DNA from: Stercoripulliclostridium_A sp964480195
GTDB lineage: Bacteria; Bacillota; Clostridia; Christensenellales; DTU072
NCBI GenBank assembly: GCA_964480195.1
Contig: CAYZOJ010000016.1
Coordinates: 1 to 31,019, forward strand
Reading direction: 5' to 3'
DNA: 31,019 nucleotides
The notes beneath the pieces were generated by a model. That model was not told the DNA's origin. It did no database searches and saw only the letters and a program-made list of their open reading frames with translations. Of the stretch, positions 1-7,072 are shown in pieces. A program made the position numbers and the translations under genes. How positions within the stretch are numbered: the first letter of the stretch is position 1; every line of letters begins with the position of its first letter.

Positions 1-1
1 G

Positions 2-550
2 CTAATGCATATTTTTGGTTATTTTGTTGACGAGGGGTGTGTAATAACGGAAAGCCCAGAGCAAAAAGGCGTCGTACGCAAGGAACAGGCACGTAAATAT
101 AACGTTCAATACAAAATAGAGAAGTCCGCCGTTTTCTGTGGAAATTCCGAGTTTTTCAAAATCTATAACAAACACGTTCGTAAGATAATAGCATATAAAA
201 AACACCAAACACGAGTATACCGCTTTGATGAGATACGCAAATATCGGTTTTAATTTGTCGCGGTGCTTTTCCATTACAATAGTGGCAATCGTATAAGCTC
301 CGCCGACAAGAACGAATCCGAGAATATTGACGTTTGCGAATATCCCGCCAAGCGCGCAAACGGCAACGTAGGCAAGTATCGCTTCTCTGTAATAATCCTG
401 AGTGAGAGGTAAAGCTATCCCGACGGCGGCAAGCAGATTAAACGCAAGCGACGCCACTCGGACGTAAAAGGACGCGATCACGCACAAAAGAGAAATCGCC
501 GCGCCGATACCGGCAAGGGCGATTCTTTTTGCGGAAAAACGCTTTTTCAT
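2..550 (-). CDS. Polytopic membrane protein of unknown function
   Basis: A complete 182-residue hydrophobic protein with about five or six predicted membrane segments (roughly residues 8-28, 33-52, 56-78, 80-95, 106-128 and 143-166) and a basic N-terminus (MKKRFSAKR). It has no cleavable signal peptide and no motif I recognise. Its size and repeated small hydrophobic helices recall substrate-binding S components of ECF transporters, and the window encodes an ECF energizing module elsewhere, but that is only a resemblance. The start lies one base after the stop of the upstream J-like gene, with a weak ribosome-binding site, so translation is probably coupled to it. It is the last gene in the window of the operon headed by the DUF5685 gene. 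The function is unknown; I am confident that it is a real membrane protein gene. Confidence 0.8.
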   Translation of the reverse strand: MKKRFSAKRIALAGIGAAISLLCVIASFYVRVASLAFNLLAAVGIALPLTQDYYREAILAYVAVCALGGIFANVNILGFVLVGGAYTIATIVMEKHRDKLKPIFAYLIKAVYSCLVFFICYYLTNVFVIDFEKLGISTENGGLLYFVLNVIFTCLFLAYDAFLLWAFRYYTPLVNKITKNMH

Positions 551-551
551 T

Positions 552-1184
552 TTAACAGCAAGCGATTAAATCGCCGCCCATACATTCACAACAGCAATCG
601 GCGCAAAGCAAGCTCGAACAGCAATCGCAGGGAGTAACTCCGCGGGAGGGTCTTACGTCGTCGCGATAGGATCTGCCGTCCGGATTGGAATACGGATCGT
701 AACTTTCGCGATAAGAACGTCTATGCGCGTTCATCCTGTCTTCGAGGTTATTAAGAGCGTCGCTGTATTGGGTGTTGCCGGGCTCGAGATTGACAGCCAT
801 GCGAAGATGTTCGAGAGCCTCTTGCTCGTTCTTCTTGGCGTGGCAGACTATGGAATACAAAAAATGCCACTGCGCGTTACGCTCCGAGTAATCGTTGAGG
901 AGCCTTTCCGCCTCTTCGAAACGACCGCGCTTTAAATGCTCGTCAACCTTTTTTAAGGTATCGTCGGGGGCGTCCGTAACATAATAGCGCGAACGTAAAA
1001 TCTCGTCGGCTTCTCTGTACGCGGTTTCTATTTCGTCGAGTTGTTCGCACGCGTACTCACCCTCTTCTCCCGGAGCGAAACGCTTGCTTTCCCACTTGCG
1101 ACGTTCGTTTTTATATGCTTCGTAAAGTTCGTTTTGGGTTACCGAATCGGTAACTCCGAGCCTCACAAAAGGGTCTTTTGACAT
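552..1184 (-). CDS. Degenerate J-domain / TPR protein with C-terminal cysteine cluster
   Basis: 210 residues in three parts. Residues 3-68 resemble a DnaJ J domain (DPFVRLGV, helical YEAYKNERRKW, then a helix ending in AYREADEILRSRYY), but the HPD tripeptide that activates Hsp70 is absent from the loop around residues 34-42. Residues 75-150 form TPR-like helical pairs (RGRFEEAERLLN, EALEHLRMAVNLEPGN). A Ser/Tyr/Arg-rich linker leads to the last 25 residues, which hold ten Cys at 186, 188, 189, 194, 197-199, 201, 209 and 210, ending GGDLIACC. A strong AAAGGAGG site at 1191-1198 fixes the start, and the gene overlaps the end of the DUF5685 gene by 22 bases. A scaffold or metal-binding role linked to its operon partners is inference; Hsp70 stimulation looks unlikely without HPD. 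Confidence 0.85.
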   Translation of the reverse strand: MSKDPFVRLGVTDSVTQNELYEAYKNERRKWESKRFAPGEEGEYACEQLDEIETAYREADEILRSRYYVTDAPDDTLKKVDEHLKRGRFEEAERLLNDYSERNAQWHFLYSIVCHAKKNEQEALEHLRMAVNLEPGNTQYSDALNNLEDRMNAHRRSYRESYDPYSNPDGRSYRDDVRPSRGVTPCDCCSSLLCADCCCECMGGDLIACC

Positions 1185-2029
1185 TTTTTGCCTCCTTTAG
1201 CCAACACGTCTTCGGTCGTCGCTTTCAGTCCTAAATAGACTATGTTCGAAAGCGGTGGCTCGTCCACGGTTATATCCATTCTGTCGTATGCAGATATTAT
1301 ATTTTTAACGTATCCGTTAAGTCTACATTCAACTTCGTTTTTAATGCGCGCAAACTCCTCGTCGGTAAGTTCGCCTTCGGGCTTTAACGGATTGTAGTCG
1401 CCCTGTTTTATGTCCTTCCCGAGGTCGTCGAACGCGTCAATTACGTATATCCATCTGCCGAGATTATCTGCAAGTACGGTGAGATTCGCGTCCGCGCCCG
1501 GGCAAACGTCCCTTGCAACCGCTACGAGCATGTCGCCCGAAAGCTCCGCAAGTACGTCGATATCTTTGCATCCGCTTTTTTCCGCCTTGTCTAAATCCGC
1601 GAACACCCTTTTGAGTTCGGCGTCCAATTCTTTATGTTTACGAGCGGTGCGCTTATACTTGCCTTTTACGTACGCGCAAGCTATACGATGTTTGAGTCTT
1701 CCGCCGTCCGCCACGTCGTCGGCAAGTTTATAGTATCCGAGTATGGTATTTACTTCGGCAACGGCAATCTGTATTTTATCCTCTTTTACGACACTGAACT
1801 TGCGTCCCGCTTCGTGCACCAAACATCTCGAATCCTCGAACTCGGCTTTGAGTTTGGCGTAATTGTGCGCAAGCATAGACAAAAACGTGATATCGTAATT
1901 AATTCCGAAACGCATAAGGGGCGGATTGTGCTTGCCAATGCATTTACATAATCCGCAATAATACGCACGGTAAACCGCGTAATCTCTGATTCGCATATCG
2001 GGTTTGTCAGCTTTTACGTATCCGAACAT
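1163..2029 (-). CDS. DUF5685 family protein, isoprenoid-synthase-like
   Basis: 288 residues. The N-terminus (MFGYVKADKPDMRIRDY, then YRAYYCGLCKCIG with Cys25, Cys28 and Cys30) matches what I know of DUF5685 proteins of Clostridia, whose function is not established. The sequence is predicted mainly helical and carries two Asp-rich motifs: KLADDVADGG (DDVAD, 104-108) and NLGRWIYVIDAFDDLGKD (Asp198, 201, 202, 206). Their order and surroundings recall the DDxxD and LGxxxQxxNxxRDxxED motifs of squalene/phytoene synthases, which bind the Mg-diphosphate of isoprenoid substrates; that relation is my inference. It heads a three-gene operon with the J-like protein and the membrane protein. A promoter -10 box ends 7 nt before the ATG, so the mRNA is probably leaderless. 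Confidence 0.85.
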   Translation of the reverse strand: MFGYVKADKPDMRIRDYAVYRAYYCGLCKCIGKHNPPLMRFGINYDITFLSMLAHNYAKLKAEFEDSRCLVHEAGRKFSVVKEDKIQIAVAEVNTILGYYKLADDVADGGRLKHRIACAYVKGKYKRTARKHKELDAELKRVFADLDKAEKSGCKDIDVLAELSGDMLVAVARDVCPGADANLTVLADNLGRWIYVIDAFDDLGKDIKQGDYNPLKPEGELTDEEFARIKNEVECRLNGYVKNIISAYDRMDITVDEPPLSNIVYLGLKATTEDVLAKGGKKCQKTLL

Positions 2030-2036
2030 CTACACC

Positions 2037-2065
2037 ATTATAATATAATTCCGCATTTTTGGCAA
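2037..2065 (-). promoter_or_regulatory. Sigma-A-type promoter of the DUF5685 operon
   Basis: On the minus strand TTGCCA (2060-2065), a 17-bp spacer and TATAAT (2037-2042). The -10 box is 7 nt from the ATG, so transcription should start at or next to the start codon and leave no room for a ribosome-binding site. Confidence 0.8.
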
Positions 2066-2110
2066 GATAAACTTATCTATATATATAATACTAATATTAT
2101 CTTAATGAAT

Positions 2111-2146
2111 GATTAAAATAAAGACCGCTCTCGCGGTCTTATTTTA
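2111..2146 (-). terminator. Intrinsic terminator after trpS
   Basis: Perfect 8-bp stem AAGACCGC/GCGGTCTT (2121-2128 and 2133-2140) with a 4-nt loop, extended by further A-T pairs on both sides that include the trpS stop codon. The minus-strand 3' side is T-rich. Confidence 0.75.
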
Positions 2147-3157
2147 GAAATTGACAAGCCCTACTTTGCGTTTTACCTTGCTCATCGTTCTCCTCGCGAT
2201 GGCTCCCGCCCTTTCGGCTCCGTTCTTCGCGACTTCGGCAAGATACTCCTTGTCGCCCATCAGTCTTAAATACTCTTCGCGGACGGGACGGAGTTTTTCG
2301 ACTACGGCTTCGCCTACCGCGGACTTGAATTTTGCGTAACCCGCATCGTGGTACTCGTTTACGAGATCTTCGATACTTCTTCCGCTGAACACCGAGAAGA
2401 TCGTAAGTAAATTCGATACTCCCGGTTTATCATCACGGAACTCGACGACGGAATCGCAGTCGGTAACCGCACGTTTGAATTTGCGCATTATGCTGTCGGG
2501 GTCCTCGATTATCGAAACGGACGCGTTTTGGTCGGGGTCTGACTTACTCATCTTCGCGGTCGGGTCTTGAAGACTGAAAATCTTTGCTCCTTGCTTGGGG
2601 ATATAGCCTTCCGGCAACGTAAACGTCGGCGAATAAAGGTTATTGAATCTAAGGGCTATGTCGCGCGCTATTTCCAAATGCTGTTTCTGGTCTACGCCGA
2701 CGGGGACGAGCGACGTCTGATACAAAAGTATATCCGCCGCCATCAGCACGGGATAATCTAAAAGTCCCATATTGATATTGTCCTGATGTTTTTGGGACTT
2801 ATCTTTGAATTGGGTCATGCGGTTCATCTCGCCGATATACGTAAAGCAGTTAAGTATCCAAGTGAGCTCCGCGTGTTCCGCAACGTGGGACTGAAAATAT
2901 ATTATCGCCTTTTCGGGGTCCAATCCGCAAGCGAGATATTGCGCGAAAAACGAAAGTGCCCTCGCCCTATACTCGGCGGGGTTTTGCCTTACGGTAAGCG
3001 CGTGAAGATCGGCTATACCGAAAATGCAGTCATAGTCGTCCTGCATTTTCAACCAGTTGTTTATAGCGCCCGCATAATTGCCTATCGTGATGATGCCGGT
3101 CGGTTGAATCCCGCTGTAAACGACTTGTTTTCTTGTCTGATTGCCGTTGCTCTCCAT
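2144..3157 (-). CDS. trpS: Tryptophanyl-tRNA synthetase
   Basis: Charges tRNA-Trp with tryptophan in the cytoplasm. The 337-residue class I synthetase has the usual length and motifs: YSGIQPTGIITIGNYAG near residues 14-30 (the HIGH-equivalent region) and AKMSKSDPD around residue 200 (KMSKS loop, binds ATP). The central region includes MAADILLYQTSLVPVGVDQKQHLE, typical of the tryptophan and tRNA-binding part of TrpRS. An AAGGAG site seven bases before the ATG supports the start. The gene follows the small P-loop ATPase but is separated from it by a hairpin terminator, and only 57 bases lie between the two genes, so there is no room for a T-box leader. Confidence 0.97.
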   Translation of the reverse strand: MESNGNQTRKQVVYSGIQPTGIITIGNYAGAINNWLKMQDDYDCIFGIADLHALTVRQNPAEYRARALSFFAQYLACGLDPEKAIIYFQSHVAEHAELTWILNCFTYIGEMNRMTQFKDKSQKHQDNINMGLLDYPVLMAADILLYQTSLVPVGVDQKQHLEIARDIALRFNNLYSPTFTLPEGYIPKQGAKIFSLQDPTAKMSKSDPDQNASVSIIEDPDSIMRKFKRAVTDCDSVVEFRDDKPGVSNLLTIFSVFSGRSIEDLVNEYHDAGYAKFKSAVGEAVVEKLRPVREEYLRLMGDKEYLAEVAKNGAERAGAIARRTMSKVKRKVGLVNF

Positions 3158-3175
3158 TGTTATCTCCTTACAAAA

Positions 3176-3207
3176 ACGACGGGCGACGCCCGTCGTGCGT
3201 TTTTTTA
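3176..3207. terminator. Intrinsic terminator between the P-loop gene and trpS
   Basis: Perfect inverted repeat with 9-bp arms ACGACGGGC/GCCCGTCGT and a 3-nt loop (3176-3196). It is flanked by a T-run on the plus strand (3200-3206) and by a run of As on the left that reads as Ts on the minus strand. It would end transcription from the P-loop gene before trpS, so trpS may depend on read-through or on a promoter I did not identify. Confidence 0.75.
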
Positions 3208-3214
3208 TATAACT

Positions 3215-3637
3215 TTAGTTGTTTTGACCGTCTACGATACTCTTTACAAAACTCGGGAGTTCGTCGTAATCGGCAGATACCGTAAGGACGAAAGTCGCTT
3301 CCGTCTTGCGTGCGATTGCGGTAAGTCTTTCATAGAAAGAGCCCATATCCTCGATGTTCTTGCCGACCATACGAGCCGCGCCGTCGATATAGATAAGGCG
3401 GATATCATAGTTGGCTTCGAGCATTCCTTGTATAAAGCCGATAAGTCCGTCTTCGGTATTGATATGGCTTTCTTTGGTGTTGGTGAAACGAATTTGATAT
3501 TTGATTTCTCTGGTATAACGCGACGTATCCGTGATAAAGACGATATCTCCTACTTCTTTTGAAAGGCTGGAGTTCGCCTCGTTGATTATCGTTTTGGTTT
3601 TACCCGTTCCTTTCGATCCGTATATTATTCTGATCAT
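3215..3637 (-). CDS. Small P-loop ATPase of unknown role
   Basis: 140 residues. GSKGTGKTK at residues 7-15 is a clear Walker A motif and IRLIYIDGA near residues 79-87 a likely Walker B strand ending in Asp. The rest is a compact alternating strand/helix pattern with no extra domain, so it may be a minimal nucleotide-binding protein. Similar short ATP-binding proteins occur in Clostridia without an assigned function. A GAGGC ribosome-binding site lies about seven bases before the ATG, and a sigma-A-like promoter with a leader of about 40 nt precedes it. A terminator follows. I cannot assign a substrate or partner; the nucleotide-binding call is firm, the role is not. Confidence 0.8.
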   Translation of the reverse strand: MIRIIYGSKGTGKTKTIINEANSSLSKEVGDIVFITDTSRYTREIKYQIRFTNTKESHINTEDGLIGFIQGMLEANYDIRLIYIDGAARMVGKNIEDMGSFYERLTAIARKTEATFVLTVSADYDELPSFVKSIVDGQNN

Positions 3638-3684
3638 AAATGCCTCGCTTGTTTAATTTGATATGGAAAACCTTTTCCACTTAC

Positions 3685-3712
3685 ATTGTACCATCTTTGA
3701 AAAATTTTTCAA
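3685..3712 (-). promoter_or_regulatory. Promoter of the small P-loop ATPase gene
   Basis: Minus strand TTGAAA (3707-3712), 16-bp spacer, TACAAT (3685-3690). The -35 box is one arm of a perfect 16-bp palindrome, TTGAAAAATTTTTCAA (3697-3712), which could be an operator. A second inverted repeat, GGAAAA-cc-TTTTCC (about 3665-3678), lies just downstream of the expected start site. Confidence 0.6.
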
Positions 3713-3807
3713 GGGGGTTTTTCCATATTTTTCAACTACTTTATATTATGTTTGTTTATGGAATTTCAGCTTTGAGGTTTGTTTGGCTGTTTTTTGATTT
3801 TTAGGAG

Positions 3808-4875
3808 TTAATTTTCGATTTTACTGAGCTTTGCGTTTTGGTCCGCAAGAGCCAACGCTTCGACCATTTCGAAAAGATCTCCGTTCATAAACTCGCCGAT
3901 GTTGTAAAGAGTAAGTCCTATGCGGTGATCGCTTACCCTGCCTTGAGGGAAGTTATACGTTCTGATACGCTCGGAGCGATCTCCCGTACCGATCTGCGTA
4001 CGACGGTTCTCGGCATACTCTTTGTCTTTCATCGTTTGGAAGTGGTCGTAAAGACGAGATTTCATTACCTTCCAAGCTTTTTCTCTGTTCTTTATCTGCG
4101 AACGCTCGTCCTGACACTCGACGACTATTCCCGTCGGCAAGTGAGTGATACGCACCGCGCTCTCCGTCTTATTGACGTGCTGACCGCCGGCGCCTCCCGA
4201 ACGATATGTGTCTATCATAAAGTCTTTTTCGTTAAGCTCGATGTCTACGTCCTCCGCTTCCGGCAATACCGCTACCGTAACCGTGGAAGTGTGTACTCTT
4301 CCCTGACTTTCGGTTTCGGGAACGCGCTGTACGCGATGAACACCGCTTTCGTACTTCATCTTGGAGTACGCGCCCTTTCCGGTTATCATAAAAGTTGCTT
4401 CTTTTATACCGCCGAGTTCGGTCGCGTTGACGTTGATGTCCTCGACTTTCCAACGAAGTCTATCCGCAAAACAGTGGTACATACGCATAAGTTCTGCGGC
4501 AAACAAGCTCGCCTCTTCTCCGCCCGCGCCTCCGCGGATTTCGATAATGACGTTTTTGTCGTCCATAGGGTCTTTGGGAAGCAACATACGTTTGAGCTCC
4601 TCGACAAGAGCGTCCCTTTTGTCGCGGACTTCGTAATATTCCATTTCCGCCATTTCTTTCATCTCGCGGTCGTCGGAACGCATCATCTCTTTGCAACCGT
4701 CCATCTCTTCACCCATTTTGAGGTAGTTTTCGTATGCCTCGACTATGGGTTCGAGTTGTGCGTGCTCCTTGACAAGCTTCTGCCATTCCTCTCTGCGGGC
4801 AACGGTGGCGGGATCGGAAATAAGCTCCGTAACCTCTTTGAACCTTAAACGCATCGCTTCTAACTTTTCAAACAT
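3808..4875 (-). CDS. prfA: Peptide chain release factor 1
   Basis: Recognises UAA and UAG stop codons in the ribosomal A site and triggers peptide release. The 355-residue length is normal. GGAGGQHVNKTESAVR contains the universal GGQ motif, whose Gln contacts the peptidyl-transferase centre and is methylated by PrmC. HRVQRVPETESQGRVHTS contains the PxT stop-codon-reading tripeptide (here PET) that marks RF1 rather than RF2 (SPF). The gene starts 11 bases after the end of the DUF1385-PrmC fusion, so the factor and its modifying enzyme are probably made from one mRNA, with the rpmE promoter upstream of both. Confidence 0.97.
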   Translation of the reverse strand: MFEKLEAMRLRFKEVTELISDPATVARREEWQKLVKEHAQLEPIVEAYENYLKMGEEMDGCKEMMRSDDREMKEMAEMEYYEVRDKRDALVEELKRMLLPKDPMDDKNVIIEIRGGAGGEEASLFAAELMRMYHCFADRLRWKVEDINVNATELGGIKEATFMITGKGAYSKMKYESGVHRVQRVPETESQGRVHTSTVTVAVLPEAEDVDIELNEKDFMIDTYRSGGAGGQHVNKTESAVRITHLPTGIVVECQDERSQIKNREKAWKVMKSRLYDHFQTMKDKEYAENRRTQIGTGDRSERIRTYNFPQGRVSDHRIGLTLYNIGEFMNGDLFEMVEALALADQNAKLSKIEN

Positions 4876-4886
4876 ATCTTTACCTA

Positions 4887-6695
4887 TTATCCTTTTATTA
4901 TCGCTACTCTTCGGACGGGAGGATTGTTATAGTCGGAGATAAATTCGACTTCTCCGAAAAGCTCCGCTATGGCGGTATCCTGCCCTATGCCTATTTCCAT
5001 AAGAAGCGTTCCGCCCTCTGCAAGGTGCTCTTTATATTCAACGGCTATTCTGCGGTAAACGTCGAGTCCGTCCGTCCCTCCGTCCAACGCAAGTCGCGGT
5101 TCGCTGTCTTTGACTTCTTCGTCCAAGCCCTCTATGTCCGCGGTGGGAATATACGGGGGATTGATGACTATTACGTCGAACTTACCGTCTGCGGGCGCAA
5201 ATAAATCGCCTTCGACAAACTCGATGTTCGCACCGAGCGCTACCGCGTTTTCTCGGGCTAAACTCAGTGCGTCCGCACTTATGTCGCTCGCGACGACGGT
5301 CGCTCCCGTTTCCTTTTGCACAGCTATCGCTACGGCACCCGAACCCGTGCACGGCTCAAACACCCTCTTGCCGGCTCCGTTACCCTTTCCGCCAAGCGCA
5401 AGTATAGCTTGCTCTGCAAGAATTTCGGTATCGAAACGCGGAATCAACGCACGCGGATCGGTCTTTATTTCGTATCCGTAAAAGTTCGCCGAACCCAAAA
5501 TGTACTGCAACGGCTTTTTGCCTTCCGCGCGTTCCGAGGCTATCTTTTCGGCGCGGTCCGCTATGTCTTTATAGATAACTCTTTCCGGACGCAACGCGCT
5601 ACGCTTGCTTTCCGCAAGCAACGACAGCAAAATTTCTTCGTTTTCCCACGTTTTGGGATTGATTTCGTTAAGCTTTGCAAGCGTGTTCTTTATCGTTACG
5701 GACGTACGGAAACTCTTTAAGGGCATATTTTCGTCCGCTTGCAACGAGAGAACCTCTTCGAACGCGGTTCGCGCGACTTCTATCATCGAGTCGTCGGGTT
5801 CCTTGGTCGTGATAAGCTGAAGGGCAAGTCCCGGAGCTTTGAGTACGCGCACTACGGGGTTATCGAACTTGGCAAGGAGTTTCAAAACTTCATAAGAGCA
5901 ACCCGCCACAAACGGCAAAAGTCCGAGTCTTATGAGAATTTCGTATATCTGCAAGGACGGCTTCCAGCCCGCAACGGCTTCGAGAAATGCAAAAAATATC
6001 GAATAGAACAGCACGGACACCAAAATTACGATGAATATAAAGTTGGTTCCGCATCTGTCGTGCAATCTCTTTTGCTTGCGAATGTTCTCGACGGTCAGTT
6101 CCTCGCCCGCTTCGTAACAAGCTATGGTCTTATGCTCGGCACCGTGATAAGAAAAAAGACGTTTTATCTCTTTCATCCTCGAAATAGCCCCGAGATATCC
6201 TACCAATATGGCTACTTTGACTATTCCGAGTGCGAGATTTTCGATAAAACTCGCCCACGCGCCCAATGCCGACATATCTATCGCGCTAAACGCCCAATTT
6301 TTGAGCACCGTCGGGATTACGATGAACAACGCAACCGCCAAAACAAGTCCCAGCACGACGCCTATGCCCGAGGCAAGCTTAAGCGCGTCGATGTGGAGTT
6401 TTTCCGAAAGCCACTTTTCCGCTTTTGTCGGTTCGGATTCCGCATCGTCGCCGAACACCTCGCCCGAGCGCATTATAATCTTTGTTCCGTCCGTCAGACT
6501 CGACACAAAGTTAAGCACACCGCGCAATACGGGAATTTTGTAAGCGACGGATTTCTTGGCTTCCAAACGCTTACTTTCTACCTGTATATTACCGTACGGA
6601 TCGCGTACCGCTATGGCTTCGGCGCTTTTACCGCGCATCATAACGCCTTCGAGTACCGCTTGTCCGCCGATTTCAACGCTGTTTTTTCTGGACAT
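4887..6695 (-). CDS. prmC: DUF1385 membrane domain fused to release factor glutamine methyltransferase PrmC
   Basis: One uninterrupted 602-residue frame with two families. Residues 1-320 are DUF1385: GGQAVLEGVMMRG (10-22), FSYHGAEHKTIACYEAG (181-197), HDRCGTNF (212-219), APGLALQLITTKEPDD (287-302), and membrane segments near 109-133, 155-173, 218-241 and 255-275; its function is unknown. Residues 325-602 are PrmC, the SAM-dependent enzyme that N5-methylates the GGQ glutamine of release factors: FYGYEI and IPRFDTE (405-424), SAM-binding FEPCTGSGAVAIA (446-458) and catalytic NPPY (512-515). In related genomes the two are usually separate neighbouring genes. The fusion would tether PrmC to the membrane unless it is also made from an internal start at Met324. 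An AAGGGAG site precedes the ATG, and prfA follows directly. Confidence 0.93.
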   Translation of the reverse strand: MSRKNSVEIGGQAVLEGVMMRGKSAEAIAVRDPYGNIQVESKRLEAKKSVAYKIPVLRGVLNFVSSLTDGTKIIMRSGEVFGDDAESEPTKAEKWLSEKLHIDALKLASGIGVVLGLVLAVALFIVIPTVLKNWAFSAIDMSALGAWASFIENLALGIVKVAILVGYLGAISRMKEIKRLFSYHGAEHKTIACYEAGEELTVENIRKQKRLHDRCGTNFIFIVILVSVLFYSIFFAFLEAVAGWKPSLQIYEILIRLGLLPFVAGCSYEVLKLLAKFDNPVVRVLKAPGLALQLITTKEPDDSMIEVARTAFEEVLSLQADENMPLKSFRTSVTIKNTLAKLNEINPKTWENEEILLSLLAESKRSALRPERVIYKDIADRAEKIASERAEGKKPLQYILGSANFYGYEIKTDPRALIPRFDTEILAEQAILALGGKGNGAGKRVFEPCTGSGAVAIAVQKETGATVVASDISADALSLARENAVALGANIEFVEGDLFAPADGKFDVIVINPPYIPTADIEGLDEEVKDSEPRLALDGGTDGLDVYRRIAVEYKEHLAEGGTLLMEIGIGQDTAIAELFGEVEFISDYNNPPVRRVAIIKG

Positions 6696-6710
6696 TCCGA
6701 CTCCCTTTTA

Positions 6711-6741
6711 GCAAAATAGGTGCAGTAAAAAACTGCACCTA
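6711..6741 (-). terminator. Intrinsic terminator or attenuator after rpmE
   Basis: Stem of 10 bp TAGGTGCAGT/ACTGCACCTA (6717-6726 and 6732-6741) with an A5 loop (6727-6731), followed on the minus strand by TTTT. It lies between rpmE and the DUF1385-prmC gene, so it probably lowers rather than abolishes expression of prmC and prfA, for which no separate promoter was seen. Confidence 0.75.
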
Positions 6742-6762
6742 CCGCTTGTTTTGCATGTTGTC

Positions 6763-6969
6763 TTATTTTCTGCCGTAGCGCTTGTTGAATTGATCTACTC
6801 TACCGCCGGCGTCTACTACCTTTTGTTTACCGGTATAGAAGGGATGGCATTTGTTGCAGATATCAACCTTGATAACGTCGACATTCTTTGTGGTGCCGGC
6901 TTTGAAGGTCGCGCCGCATGCGCATACTACGTCTACTACTTTATAGTTAGGTTGGATTTTCTCTTTCAT
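6763..6969 (-). CDS. rpmE: Ribosomal protein bL31, zinc-binding form
   Basis: 68 residues, the usual length for large-subunit protein L31. The zinc-ribbon cysteines are present (CACGATF and CNKCHPFYTGKQ), so this is the C+ form rather than the zinc-free paralogue. It ends with the typical VDQFNKRYGRK. A GAGG ribosome-binding site precedes the ATG. A perfect-consensus promoter lies upstream and a terminator hairpin downstream, so it is the strongly transcribed first gene ahead of prmC and prfA. Confidence 0.98.
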   Translation of the reverse strand: MKEKIQPNYKVVDVVCACGATFKAGTTKNVDVIKVDICNKCHPFYTGKQKVVDAGGRVDQFNKRYGRK

Positions 6970-7006
6970 ATCTATATACCTCTGTCTTATTCAAAAGTGC
7001 TACATT

Positions 7007-7035
7007 ATTATAAAGGCGTCTGCCCGCATTGTCAA
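7007..7035 (-). promoter_or_regulatory. Perfect-consensus sigma-A promoter of rpmE
   Basis: Minus strand TTGACA (7030-7035), exactly 17 bp, TATAAT (7007-7012). Both hexamers match the consensus completely, as expected for a ribosomal-protein gene. Confidence 0.92.
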
Positions 7036-7072
7036 CTGTTTTTTACAAGTTTAGCGCAAATTCCTTTATTTA

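Noticed and set aside
3158..3214. T-box leader for trpS
   Set aside because: The gap to the upstream gene is only 57 bases and contains a simple terminator hairpin, too short for specifier and antiterminator elements.
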